From positions 1-64,000 of the forward strand of contig NZ_JAUXZE010000048.1 of the NCBI RefSeq assembly GCF_030694085.1: a stretch of DNA of 64,000 nucleotides, written 5' to 3'. Positions 1-8,174 of the stretch are shown piece by piece. Source of the stretch: Tabrizicola sp. GTDB lineage: Bacteria; Pseudomonadota; Alphaproteobacteria; Rhodobacterales; Rhodobacteraceae. The position numbers were made by a program, and so were the translations under genes. The stretch's first letter is position 1, and every line of letters begins with the position of its first letter. A model generated the notes under the pieces. The model saw nothing but the letters and a program-made list of their open reading frames with translations. It was not told the DNA's origin and did not search any database.

Positions 1-1059
1 GACACCAGACTTGTAGGTCGTGGTCGTGGTGGTCTTCTCGTAGCCGTATTCGTTCTTGCTGGACGAGGTGGACTTGCTGGAAACAGCTGACCCGGCTTTG
101 CCCGAGTCCCCGCCGCCGCCGCCAGAGCCGCTGTACTTGTCGGCGTAGCTCTCCTGCTTCTTAGTAGACGAGGTTCCACTGCTTTTCGAAATCAATGTTG
201 ATCCAGAGCCGGTTCCGCCTTCATAGCCAGCCTGCTTTCGAAGGATTGCATCTGGATAGAAATTCTTGTCCCCCGTGATAGCTACGCCGTTGTATCCAGA
301 AACTAGGACCTTGGCGGCCTTCTGAAGATCGCCAGAGGCGTATGAATTAACGTATTGGTTGACAATCTCGCTCGAAACATACTTGTCGCCAAGATAGCCA
401 GGTTCACCGGGAGTCCCCAGCGCGCGGTCGCGCCTATCGCTCCATGATTCTCCGACTTGTGGCGTCAAATCCCTTGAAAGAATGTCTGCTCTCAGCGTGA
501 ACGAAAAATTAAGACTCCACTGAAGCCCGCCGGGGGGCACCTCAGCGCCCAATCCAATTCCCTTCTCGATAGCCGCCAACGGAGCGCCGACGTATTCTGC
601 ATACATGTCGACAAACTTCGAGAATTTCTTCCAATTGCGAGTATCGTAGGAGAAGCTTAACACGGAACCTAGCGCTGTATCTTCGTCAGTGAACACTCCG
701 CCGAAGATGCTGATGCTTCCACCAGGAGATTTGACTTTGAAACCATAGTCCTCGGTAACCATTCCTTGAGAGTTCGTTGTGTGCCTGTAAGTAAATTCCT
801 GCTTAAACAAGCCAGCACCACCGGTTACTCGCAAAGACCCACCATCCCAACTGGTAGGTCGATACTCGACGCTTCCGCTAAATACCGGTGGAAGCTTCAC
901 ATCGGCCTTTAGGCCGATATTATAGGAAATCTCGTACTTTCCGTAGAAGTCGCCCTTCACTCCGCCAGAAGCGTACAGGACCCCAAAACCAGCACCCGTA
1001 ACGCCAAAGAAGTCCGCAGCGCTGTCCAGCCACCCATAGTCAACGTCAGTCTCGGCCAT
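1..1059 (-). CDS. Unrecognised protein with Gly/Ser-rich C-terminal part (3' end outside window)
   Basis: The frame is open from an ATG at 1059 to the left edge, giving at least 353 residues with no stop inside the window. I do not recognise the family. The first 190 residues look beta-rich, with alternating hydrophobic and aromatic strands. From about residue 280 the protein turns into low-complexity Ser/Gly/Thr/Lys sequence, including a run of five Gly and later a run of six Thr. No signal peptide or membrane segment is visible. The ATG lies inside the 3' end of the upstream gene (14 bp overlap), so the two are probably translationally coupled. GC content is lower than in the core genome to the right, which suggests acquired DNA. 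It could be a phage or secreted structural protein, but that is a guess. Confidence 0.7.
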   Translation of the reverse strand, partial: MAETDVDYGWLDSAADFFGVTGAGFGVLYASGGVKGDFYGKYEISYNIGLKADVKLPPVFSGSVEYRPTSWDGGSLRVTGGAGLFKQEFTYRHTTNSQGMVTEDYGFKVKSPGGSISIFGGVFTDEDTALGSVLSFSYDTRNWKKFSKFVDMYAEYVGAPLAAIEKGIGLGAEVPPGGLQWSLNFSFTLRADILSRDLTPQVGESWSDRRDRALGTPGEPGYLGDKYVSSEIVNQYVNSYASGDLQKAAKVLVSGYNGVAITGDKNFYPDAILRKQAGYEGGTGSGSTLISKSSGTSSTKKQESYADKYSGSGGGGGDSGKAGSAVSSKSTSSSKNEYGYEKTTTTTTYKSGV

Positions 1060-1573
1060 GTGTCTCTCCTGTCCAGATTGGATCGGCGCTTCCAAATATT
1101 AGCCGATCTAGGGCGAGTGCTTCAGTTGTGGTGATAAGGAAAGTCATATCGTCGTAAATCATTAGCAACGGCTTGCCCTTCATCCATGAGCAAACATACC
1201 TACCAAGAGAGAATCGCTCATTAGGTTCGCGAGGTGTAAGAAAATGCCGAAAGCCCATATCCGGAGCAGGGAAGGTGATCGAAATAAGAGTATCGCTTCC
1301 AGAAAGTCCATCAGAAGTCCCATTAACCTTCTTTACTCGATAACGCACGGGCGTTCCTGTCGGCCCGTAAAAGATTGTGACTTCAAGCCTTTCAGATAAG
1401 TTCTCGCAGGTGCTTGGAAGAAGCTTCAAGAATGGAAACTTCCTCGACATTGCCAGGGAGGCTAGAACGGTATCCAGCCTACGCCTCAATTTATCGTCTC
1501 CATTATTACTTGCGTGGAGACTCTTGCGGACCCTGCTGCTTCCTTGATCGCTACAAGCTTCCCACGCAAGCAC
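1046..1573 (-). CDS. Unrecognised protein coupled to the downstream Gly/Ser-rich gene
   Basis: This frame gives up to 175 residues. I do not recognise the family. The start is uncertain. The first ATG at 1573 has no good ribosome binding site. A TTG at 1489 is preceded by GGAG at an 8-base spacing and would give 147 residues starting LRRRLDTVL, so it may be the real start. The body is a mixed alpha/beta soluble protein without signal peptide, Cys pairs or membrane segments. It overlaps the next gene by 14 bp, and the two share low GC. Function cannot be inferred from the sequence. Confidence 0.6.
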   Translation of the reverse strand: MLAWEACSDQGSSRVRKSLHASNNGDDKLRRRLDTVLASLAMSRKFPFLKLLPSTCENLSERLEVTIFYGPTGTPVRYRVKKVNGTSDGLSGSDTLISITFPAPDMGFRHFLTPREPNERFSLGRYVCSWMKGKPLLMIYDDMTFLITTTEALALDRLIFGSADPIWTGETHGRD

Positions 1574-2562
1574 GCCGGAAGCTGCATTTCAGTGCAATAT
1601 TTCGCAAATAAAGAATTTTGGAGGCGATGCAGGGTGGTCGCATCTGAAAACTGTACTTGCTCAGTCTGTAAAAGTCTTTTGGAGAAAGGTAGCGGATGAT
1701 GATGGTAGAGACTTGGCGTCGCGTCAACCAAACCCAACCTTCGGCCCCCAGCCCACACCCCACTCCCCGCACCCCTGACTCCAACCCCGTCCATCCGCGC
1801 ACCGACCCGTTAACCACGCTCTCACCAGACCTCCCACAACCGTGAGCTGTCAATCCTCCCTGACACTTTCCCACAGGAATATTTTACGGCCCCCACCCTC
1901 ACTCAGCCAAGTGGTTCCATGCAATAGCCCACACCCACTGTTACGAAGTTACAGCAGCACCCCTCCCAGAACCAGAATATCAACCGCAGGGCGACCACCT
2001 TTCACCCGTCACGCGCGCGCCCCAAAAGTCGGAAAGTCAAACCTCTCCAAATCCCTAACGCCCGCGACCAGCCCGTTGATTCCAAACATCCATCCGCGTT
2101 TGTCCACCGTGGAAACCCCCACCGCCGACTATCGCCATTCATGTCCCGGATCGAGAACAGCGCCTCCATATCCCCCGCCGCCGTCGGGTTCCATTCGGTG
2201 AAGACTGCCGCTGCTCGGTGATCGCGTTGCGCCGGTCGGGATCGTTATAACGAGATTACCACTCGTCTGCCGCTTTACAGAACCCTTTGCGCTGCAGAAG
2301 CTCCCGATGATTTGCAGCGCCATTGTGAGGACTTGCAAGGCGAGCTGCGCAGCTTTGAACGCGCCCACCACAAAACGCCCGCCCGCCTCACCCTGGCTCA
2401 GCCAGTCGGCGCTGCGAACCTTTGGCTGCTGCCATCAATCAAATATTCCAAGAACGTCGGGCACGATCATGAGGGGGCGAAGAGAACGTCCAATGATATG
2501 CCATGTATCAGGGCAAATGGCGGCGGGAGCGCGACTGCAGTCCAACCTTCTCTGGGCGGTCG
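1574..2562. other. Gap of about 1 kb with no supportable gene
   Basis: No open frame here has both codon bias and a ribosome binding site. The part from 1740 to 2130 is unusually C-rich on the plus strand and includes the palindrome-like TGTCCACCGTGGA at 2101. A similar C-rich stretch with the same motif lies upstream of leuA near 47821. This may be a decayed or regulatory intergenic region at the edge of the accessory segment. Confidence 0.5.
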
Positions 2563-2844
2563 TCAACTTTCAGTCACTGGCCAGGGCCCGTCCCGAAACA
2601 CGTAGTCGTAGACCTCATTGAGATAGCGGTACAAGGTTTCCTCGTCATCAAACAATTCGTTGGCATGATCTGCATACCAGTCAACTGTCACCGAACGCGT
2701 TCGCAGCACTTCGTCAAACTGCCGCTGGACGCGCTCGATCCATTCAGACTTTTCCGCAACTGCCGCCTTCAACTCATGCGGTTGATAATTGTCAGTGTGC
2801 AGAAACAGGTGAGCTGTCATCATGAATTCGTACGGAACGGTCAT
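2563..2844 (-). CDS. Small acidic protein, probable immunity partner of the upstream toxin domain
   Basis: The 93-residue product is strongly acidic, with Asp/Glu far outnumbering Lys/Arg. It ends in an aromatic/acidic helix-like segment (ELFDDEETLYRYLNEVYDYV). Its ATG overlaps the stop of the toxin-domain frame as ATGA (2841-2844), so it is translationally coupled to it. Size, charge and position match immunity genes of polymorphic toxin systems, which sit directly 3' of the toxin. The assignment rests on context and general character; I cannot confirm a family. The frame is intact although the toxin gene upstream is broken, as expected if immunity is kept under selection or decays later. 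Confidence 0.65.
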   Translation of the reverse strand: MTVPYEFMMTAHLFLHTDNYQPHELKAAVAEKSEWIERVQRQFDEVLRTRSVTVDWYADHANELFDDEETLYRYLNEVYDYVFRDGPWPVTES

Positions 2845-3491
2845 TCGCGCCTCCCAACCGGAAGCATCGTGACGAGCTGCGGCTCGCCATCGGCGGCAAT
2901 TCTGAAACGAGCAATGACGAGGCCGCCATCGAAATCCATCGCGGCTAGGGGTACAGGGCCGCTGCGGTGGCCGATGCGCATGACCCCTTCCACCGATGTA
3001 AGCAAATTGAGTCCCAAAGCATCTTCGATTCTGACGACGACCTCAAAAGCTCCGCGCTGATATGCCGGATCAAACAGTGCCGCGTCGCGCGCAGCGCGAT
3101 ATTCAGGCGTACTGCGAACATAGTTTTCTGCAGCCACAAAGGCTTCGGGCGAGGTAAATCTCGACGCTGCACGTGGCGCTCGATGCCGACCCCCTGTTTC
3201 GCCATCAACACGTGTTCCAGTCATCGGGTCTATCCCGCGCAGAACACGCGCCTCAAGCATCGCCCTTGTCACGGCACCTTCATGGCGTTGCGGACCGTGG
3301 CCTTGGGTGGACAGGTCCGCAAAGCGTCGAGACACATAGGTGGCAACGGAAGCTCGACGCATGCTGAGCATCCCGTCATAGCGCGCGGCAGCCGTGCGCA
3401 AGGCAACGATGGTATCTCGCGGCCGCAGGCGCGCCACACCAATTCCCAAACGTGACGCAACGGTGGTCAGGGCAGTGGCCCCAAGTGTCAC
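2841..3491 (-). pseudogene. C-terminal toxin-like part of a broken MuF fusion protein
   Basis: This frame gives 216 residues from a GTG at 3491. It is in the same frame as the segment upstream and is separated from it only by one TAA (3504-3506) and four codons, so it is most simply the C-terminal part of one original protein. Residues 64-70 read GHGPQRH, residues 109-112 ASRF, and residues 206-213 LVTMLPVG. From memory, this spacing resembles the RNase A-like/CdiA-CT toxin layout, with N-terminal paired His and a terminal T-x-aromatic-P. Here Leu replaces the expected aromatic, so activity is doubtful. The partner gene downstream overlaps as ATGA. A free-standing re-initiated product is possible but the GTG has no clear ribosome binding site. 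Confidence 0.6.
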
Positions 3492-3503
3492 CGACGCATC
3501 AAG

Positions 3504-4007
3504 TTACGCCACCTGCCGGTAGGCGCTCATTAGGGAACCTTCCGGGACAAGCCCCAGACGGTGTTCCAGGTCAAGCGGGCGCAAGTCGGCATGGCGCGCG
3601 TCGAAGTAGTCGACAAACGCCTCGGCCATGCTATGTGCAGTTTCGGCATCAAGGTTGATGATCGTGTCGATGGTCCGGATCAGCCCTTCGCGCATTGCAA
3701 GGCGTTCGACCTCTTCCTCGGGCGTGATGACTCCGAAGAGCCGCCGATAGCCGAGCCAGGAGAACCGGATTGTGGAGTAAAGCGTCTCGACCCCGCCCGC
3801 TGCCGCTTCAGCCGCCGCATCAGCCAAACCTGCTCCTTGCGCATCGGCGATCCGGTTCGACAGGCCTTCCGAAAGCGTAACTTCTGTCAGCAGGATTGCT
3901 CCGTCCAGGATTGCAGGTTCGGCCGTGCAGCGGCAGTTGTAGCCATGGCCGGGGTGCCCGTCGCTGAAGCGGTCATCCCAAGAGAAGAGTCTGTCATCGC
4001 TCGCCAT
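3504..4007 (-). pseudogene. Middle part of a broken MuF-type phage head morphogenesis protein
   Basis: This segment starts with LFSWDDRFSDGHPGHGYNCRC, which is the second half of the phage MuF/SPP1 gp7 head-morphogenesis signature (F-W-D-D ... H-P-G ... N-C-R-C). The first half of the signature (YIWRTQDDPKVRTTHGER) ends the upstream frame. The two are offset by one base, so the gene is frameshifted between 3994 and 4007. The remaining 140 residues are helical linker. The frame ends at TAA 3504-3506 and the same frame then continues into the toxin-like part. The intact protein would have been a minor capsid protein carrying a C-terminal effector. Confidence 0.75.
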
Positions 4008-4458
4008 GCGTCGTTCGAACTTTGGGATCGTCTTGGGTGCGCCAGATGTAGTGGGTCACTCCCAGGTCACGTTGACGCCGTTCATTGATCTCGGTCAGGA
4101 AACGCCGCGCCAGCCAATCCGACAATGTGGCGAGATCTGCTTCGGAAACAGATGGGTCGCCAGCTGACAGGATCGCGGAAGCCTGATCGGAATATGTCGC
4201 CCGCGCCTGACCAATTTCGGCCTCGATGTCTTCTGCGGCTGGGTCGGCCTCAATGCCAGCCCGCCGAAGGGCTGCTGCAAGGCCGAACCAGTTTTCAGCA
4301 GCAAGTTCGCGCAGGCGCTGCTCAAAAGCATCAACGCTGGTCGGGTCAGGCCACGACTGCTTTAGCTCCAGCGACCGTTCAACAGCAAGCAGGCTCAGGA
4401 TGATGCTTGCATGACCGCCATGACGGATGACCTGGCTGAAACTGGCGAATGAACTCAT
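3994..4458 (-). pseudogene. N-terminal part of a broken MuF-type phage head morphogenesis protein
   Basis: The ATG at 4458 has a good ribosome binding site (AAGGGGA, about 5 bases upstream), so this is the genuine 5' end. The 154 residues are helical and finish with YIWRTQDDPKVRTTHGER followed by TGA. That is the first half of the MuF/gp7 signature, cut at the point where the protein normally continues into FSWDD. A +1 shift at CGA-TGA-C restores the signature. The gene begins only about 100 bp from the tRNA-Ser 3' end and has no portal, terminase or capsid genes beside it. This is either an orphan toxin-delivery gene or a prophage remnant. Confidence 0.75.
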
Positions 4459-4554
4459 GGCTTCCCCTTGGAGTTGAAGGAAACCTACATCGGTTCGGGT
4501 TGGAAATCGTTAACCGAGCGTTCGGTGCCAGAGAAGGTTCGACCGAAGTCGCGT

Positions 4555-4644
4555 TGGCGGAGACGAAGGGATTCGAACCCTCGAGACCCTTTCGGGTCTG
4601 CGCCCTTAGCAGGGGCGTGCCTTCGACCACTCGGCCACGTCTCC
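4555..4644 (-). tRNA. tRNA-Ser(GCU)
   Basis: On the minus strand the sequence folds as a class II tRNA. The acceptor arm is GGAGACG pairing with CGTCTCC, then discriminator G and an encoded CCA. The D arm reads GCCGAGTGG, the anticodon loop CTGCTAA (anticodon GCT), a long variable arm follows (CAGACCCGAAAGGGTCTC) and the T arm contains GGTTCGAATCC. The long variable arm and the anticodon identify serine. The accessory MuF/toxin segment begins right at its 3' end, a typical integration site for mobile elements. Confidence 0.95.
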
Positions 4645-4812
4645 GCCTGCCCGTTTATCGGGGCGTCGGTGCGGGGGCAAGTGGAAAGGTAGCGGTGCGC
4701 GCACCGGCAGAGAAGGCTTCTGTTCCGCAAAAGCCCGCACTAACCTGCCGGAAACGGCAGACGCGGGCGGGATGCTTGGGACAGCCGGGCGCAAACACGG
4801 GGATACCCAGAA

Positions 4813-7245
4813 ATGTCACTTCCTGCCCAAGCCCAGATCATCGTCATCGGCGGCGGTATCATCGGCTGTTCGACCGCCTACCACCTGGCCCGCGACCACA
4901 AGGCTGACGTGCTGCTGCTGGAGCAGGGGAAGGTCACCTCTGGGTCGACCTGGCATGCAGCGGGGCTGGTGGGGCAGCTGCGCTCCTCGGCCTCGATCAC
5001 CAAAGTGCTCAAGTATTCAGTGGACCTCTACAAGGACCTGGCCACCGAGACCGGTCTGGACACCGGCTGGAAGATGACCGGCTGCCTGCGGCTGGCCACC
5101 ACGCCCGACCGCTGGACCGAGTTCAAGCGGCTTGCCACCACCGCCCGCAGCTTCGGGATGGAGATGGAGCTGATCGGACCCGACGAGGTCAGGCGCATGT
5201 GGCCGCTCATGGACACCTCCGACCTGATCGGCGCCTCGTGGCTGCCGACGGACGGGCAGGCCAGTCCCTCGGACATCACGCAAAGCCTGGCCAAGGGCGC
5301 GCGGATGCATGGCGCAAGGATCGTCGAGGGGGTGCGTGTCACCGGCTTCAAGATGGACGGCCGCCGGATCTCTCATGTCGAGACGCCCCAGGGCAATATC
5401 GCCTGCGACACCGTGGTCAACTGCGGCGGCATGTGGGCGCGGCAGATCGGTGCAATGGCGGGGGTCGCAGTGCCGCTGCACCCGGTGAAGCACCAGTACA
5501 TCGTGACCGAGAAGATCCCCGGCCTCGCCCCCGACGCGGCCACCCTGCGCGATCCCGACCGGCGCACCTACTTCAAGGAAGAGGTGGGCGGTCTGGTCAT
5601 GGGTGGCTACGAGCCGAACCCGCAGGGCTGGGTCACCGGCGACATCCCGGAAGACTGGGAGTTCCGGCTCTTCGACGACGACTACGACCACTTCGGCCAG
5701 CACCTTGAACAGGCCATTGCCCGCATCCCCGCTTTGGCCGAGGTCGGCGTCAAGCAGATGATCAACGGCGCGGAAAGCTTCACCCCGGACGGGAACTTCA
5801 TCCTTGGCCAGGCGCCCGAGTGCGCGAACATGTATGTGGGTGCAGGCTTCAACGCCTTCGGCATTGCAAGCGGGGGCGGAGCGGGCTGGGTCCTTGCCGA
5901 CTGGGTCATGCGGGGCGAAGCGCCCCTGGATCTCTGGGCGGTCGACATCCGCCGCTTTTCGACCCTTCACCGCGACCGTTCCTGGGTCGCCGAACGGACG
6001 CTGGAAGCCTATGGCAAGCACTACAGCGTCGCGTTCCCGCATGAAGAATACACCTCTGGCCGCCCCCGTATCGTCTCGCCGCTTTACGACCGGCTTAAGG
6101 CGGCAGGCGCGGTCTTCGGGTCGAAACTGGGATGGGAACGCCCTAACTGGTTCGCGCCCCCCGGCGTGGACCCGAAGGACGTCTACTCGATGGGGCGACA
6201 GAACTGGTTCGACGCCGTTGGCCGGGAACACCGGCACGTCCGCGCGTCTGCCGGGGTATTCGACCAGTCCTCCTTCGCCAAGTACGAGCTTTCCGGCCCC
6301 ACGGCGGCCGAGGCACTGGAAGCGATCTGCGCCAACCACGTTGCGCGCAACATCGGCCGGCTGACCTATACTCAGCTTCTGAACTCGCGCGGCGGGATCG
6401 AGTGCGACCTGACCGTCGCAAGGCTGGCCGAGGACCGCTTCTACATCGTCACCGGCACTGGCTTCCGCACCCATGACTTCGGCTGGATCGCGGACCACTT
6501 GCCCGCCACCGGCATCACTTTCCGCGATGTGACCGAAGACTGGGGCACGCTGTCGCTGATGGGTCCTCAGGCGCGCGACATCCTGTCCAAGGTCACCACG
6601 GCGGACGTGTCGAACCTTGCCCTGCCCTTCGGCTCGGCGCGCGAGATTACCATCGCCGGGGTCCCGGTCCGCGCCCTCCGAGTGACCTATGTCGGTGAGC
6701 TTGGCTGGGAACTGCACGTCCCCATTGCCGCCCTTGGCACGGTCTACGACGCTCTGATGGCCGCCGATCCGCACCTGAAACCCGTGGGATACCGTGCACT
6801 GGAAAGCTTGCGGCTGGAGAAGGGCTACCGCGCCTGGTCCTCTGACATCACACCGAACGACACGCCCTTCGAGGCGGCACTTGGCTGGGCGGTCAAGCTG
6901 AAATCCGGCCGTCCCTTCCTTGGCCGTGAGGCGCTGATTGCGCGCCAGGACCAGCCGCTGCCGAAGCTTTTCGTCGGGTTCACCGTCGCCGACCCCCAGG
7001 CCGTCCTTCTGGGACGCGAGACGATCCTGCGCGACGGTCAGCCCGTGGGGTACCTGACCTCGGGCGGCTACGGCTACACGGTCGGGAAAAGCATCGGCTA
7101 CGGCTATGTCCGAAATGACCGGGGCGTCACCCCGGACTGGGTAAGCCAAGGCCGCTACGCGCTGGTCATCGCCGGCGACGAGACGTCCGCCGAGATCACG
7201 CTCACCCCGCCTTACGACCCGACCGGCGCCCGGATCCGCGCCTAG
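4813..7245 (+). CDS. FAD-dependent dimethylglycine/sarcosine dehydrogenase-like enzyme with GcvT domain
   Basis: The 810-residue protein has an N-terminal FAD-binding fold with GGGIIG at residues 13-18. A His in STWHAAG (residue 48) is at the position where this family attaches FAD covalently. The second half is a GcvT-like aminomethyltransferase domain that binds folate (typical block RVTYVGELGWELHV, and a C-terminal barrel). The length fits dimethylglycine and sarcosine dehydrogenases, which demethylate N-methylglycines in glycine betaine breakdown and pass the one-carbon unit to tetrahydrofolate. The exact substrate cannot be set from sequence. The stop codon directly abuts the ATG of the Crp-family regulator. 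Upstream lies the promoter region of the divergent tRNA-Ser. Confidence 0.85.
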   Translation: MSLPAQAQIIVIGGGIIGCSTAYHLARDHKADVLLLEQGKVTSGSTWHAAGLVGQLRSSASITKVLKYSVDLYKDLATETGLDTGWKMTGCLRLATTPDRWTEFKRLATTARSFGMEMELIGPDEVRRMWPLMDTSDLIGASWLPTDGQASPSDITQSLAKGARMHGARIVEGVRVTGFKMDGRRISHVETPQGNIACDTVVNCGGMWARQIGAMAGVAVPLHPVKHQYIVTEKIPGLAPDAATLRDPDRRTYFKEEVGGLVMGGYEPNPQGWVTGDIPEDWEFRLFDDDYDHFGQHLEQAIARIPALAEVGVKQMINGAESFTPDGNFILGQAPECANMYVGAGFNAFGIASGGGAGWVLADWVMRGEAPLDLWAVDIRRFSTLHRDRSWVAERTLEAYGKHYSVAFPHEEYTSGRPRIVSPLYDRLKAAGAVFGSKLGWERPNWFAPPGVDPKDVYSMGRQNWFDAVGREHRHVRASAGVFDQSSFAKYELSGPTAAEALEAICANHVARNIGRLTYTQLLNSRGGIECDLTVARLAEDRFYIVTGTGFRTHDFGWIADHLPATGITFRDVTEDWGTLSLMGPQARDILSKVTTADVSNLALPFGSAREITIAGVPVRALRVTYVGELGWELHVPIAALGTVYDALMAADPHLKPVGYRALESLRLEKGYRAWSSDITPNDTPFEAALGWAVKLKSGRPFLGREALIARQDQPLPKLFVGFTVADPQAVLLGRETILRDGQPVGYLTSGGYGYTVGKSIGYGYVRNDRGVTPDWVSQGRYALVIAGDETSAEITLTPPYDPTGARIRA

Positions 7246-7902
7246 ATGTCCTGGCTCCAGCGCTTCGCCGACCTGGGCCAGTTGCCCACCCCTGTCGGCA
7301 ACGATCTTGTCGCGCGCAGCCGCGTGGTTCATCTGCCCGCCGGTACCCGGGTGTTCGAAGCCGGTCAGCGGGCGCAGAACATGCTTCTGCTTTTGCAGGG
7401 CAGCGTGCGGGTCCAGCACGGTTCGGACACCGGACGCGAGGTCTTTCTCTACCGCGTCCACGCCGGGGAAAGCTGCATCCTGACCACCGCATGCATGTTG
7501 GCGGACGAGGAGTATGCCGCCGAAGGCATCGCCGAAACCGAGGTCGAGGCCGTTGCGATTCCCCGCTCGGTCTTCGACGATCTGACCGCGCGATCGGTCG
7601 CGTTCCGCACCTTCGTCTTTCGGACCTATTCCCGCCGGATCGCTGATCTCTTTGCGCTGATCGACGACATCGTCTTCCAGCGAATTGACGTCCGGCTTGC
7701 CGAACGCCTGCTGGACCTGGAACAGAACGGCATCATCCAGGCCACGCATCAGGCGCTTGCGGTCGAGCTTGGCACCGCGCGCGAGGTCATCTCGCGGACC
7801 TTGGGCGAATTCCAGCGCAGGGGCTGGGTGGAAACGGCACGCGGGGAAATCTCGATCACCCAGCGCGCAGGTCTGGAGCGGCTGTCGCGCTCTGTGACCT
7901 AG
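7246..7902 (+). CDS. Crp/Fnr-family transcriptional regulator
   Basis: The 218-residue protein has a cupin-type cyclic-nucleotide-binding-like domain (about residues 20-130), a dimerisation helix (about 125-160) and a winged helix-turn-helix (about 167-192, containing GTAREVISRTLGEF). It has two cysteines in GESCILTTACML (Cys77 and Cys83) and no Fnr-type iron-sulfur cluster Cys at the N-terminus. It follows the flavoenzyme gene with no gap, but it sits next to a sulfur module and is the likely regulator of that module. A thiol or persulfide switch using the two Cys is an inference. No clear ribosome binding site is visible upstream, so translation may depend on coupling. Confidence 0.85.
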   Translation: MSWLQRFADLGQLPTPVGNDLVARSRVVHLPAGTRVFEAGQRAQNMLLLLQGSVRVQHGSDTGREVFLYRVHAGESCILTTACMLADEEYAAEGIAETEVEAVAIPRSVFDDLTARSVAFRTFVFRTYSRRIADLFALIDDIVFQRIDVRLAERLLDLEQNGIIQATHQALAVELGTAREVISRTLGEFQRRGWVETARGEISITQRAGLERLSRSVT

Positions 7903-7963
7903 TCACCGACAGGGCCGCGGTTTCGTGGCAGACTCCACTCATCCAGAACAAGGAGAGTCGGAT

Positions 7964-8167
7964 ATGGGACGGAATGTTGGAACAGTGGACCGGGCTTTGC
8001 GCGCACTGATCGGGATCCTGGCGCTGGCTGGTGCGTTTGCCCTCGGTTGGTTCTCGGGCTGGACGGTCTGGGCAGCGGCAGCGGTTGGTGTCATCATGCT
8101 GGGCACCGCCGCCGTGGGCTTCTGCCCGCTTTACCGGCTGGTGGGGATCAACACCTGCAAGATCTGA
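7964..8167 (+). CDS. DUF2892 (YgaP-type) membrane protein
   Basis: The start is set by AAGGAGA at 7950-7956 followed by ATG at 7964. The 67-residue product has two transmembrane helices separated by a short turn and ends in a Cys-containing tail (GFCPLYRLVGINTCKI). This is the DUF2892 family, found fused to or beside rhodanese and persulfide enzymes. Its place between a Crp-family regulator and the PmpA/PmpB pair supports a role in sulfane-sulfur handling at the inner membrane. The two C-terminal Cys residues may carry sulfur, which is an inference. Confidence 0.85.
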   Translation: MGRNVGTVDRALRALIGILALAGAFALGWFSGWTVWAAAAVGVIMLGTAAVGFCPLYRLVGINTCKI

Positions 8168-8174
8168 GGGTTGC

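Noticed and set aside
1486..1794. A 102-codon minus-strand frame ending just at the TTG of the 1046-1573 gene
   Set aside because: The stop overlaps the possible TTG start (TTGA), which is suggestive, but the first third lies in C/G-rich non-coding-like sequence and no start with a ribosome binding site is visible.
2129..2371. An 80-codon minus-strand frame from a GTG
   Set aside because: It has no convincing ribosome binding site, an odd Gly-rich end and no recognisable pattern; not strong enough to list as a gene.
1..4554. Attachment-site duplicate of the tRNA-Ser 3' end within the accessory segment
   Set aside because: I found no second copy of the tRNA 3' sequence inside the window; it may lie further left.
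5017..7749. A 910-codon open frame on the minus strand
   Set aside because: It is antisense to the flavoenzyme and the Crp-family gene, both with clear motifs; long open frames on the opposite strand are expected at this GC.
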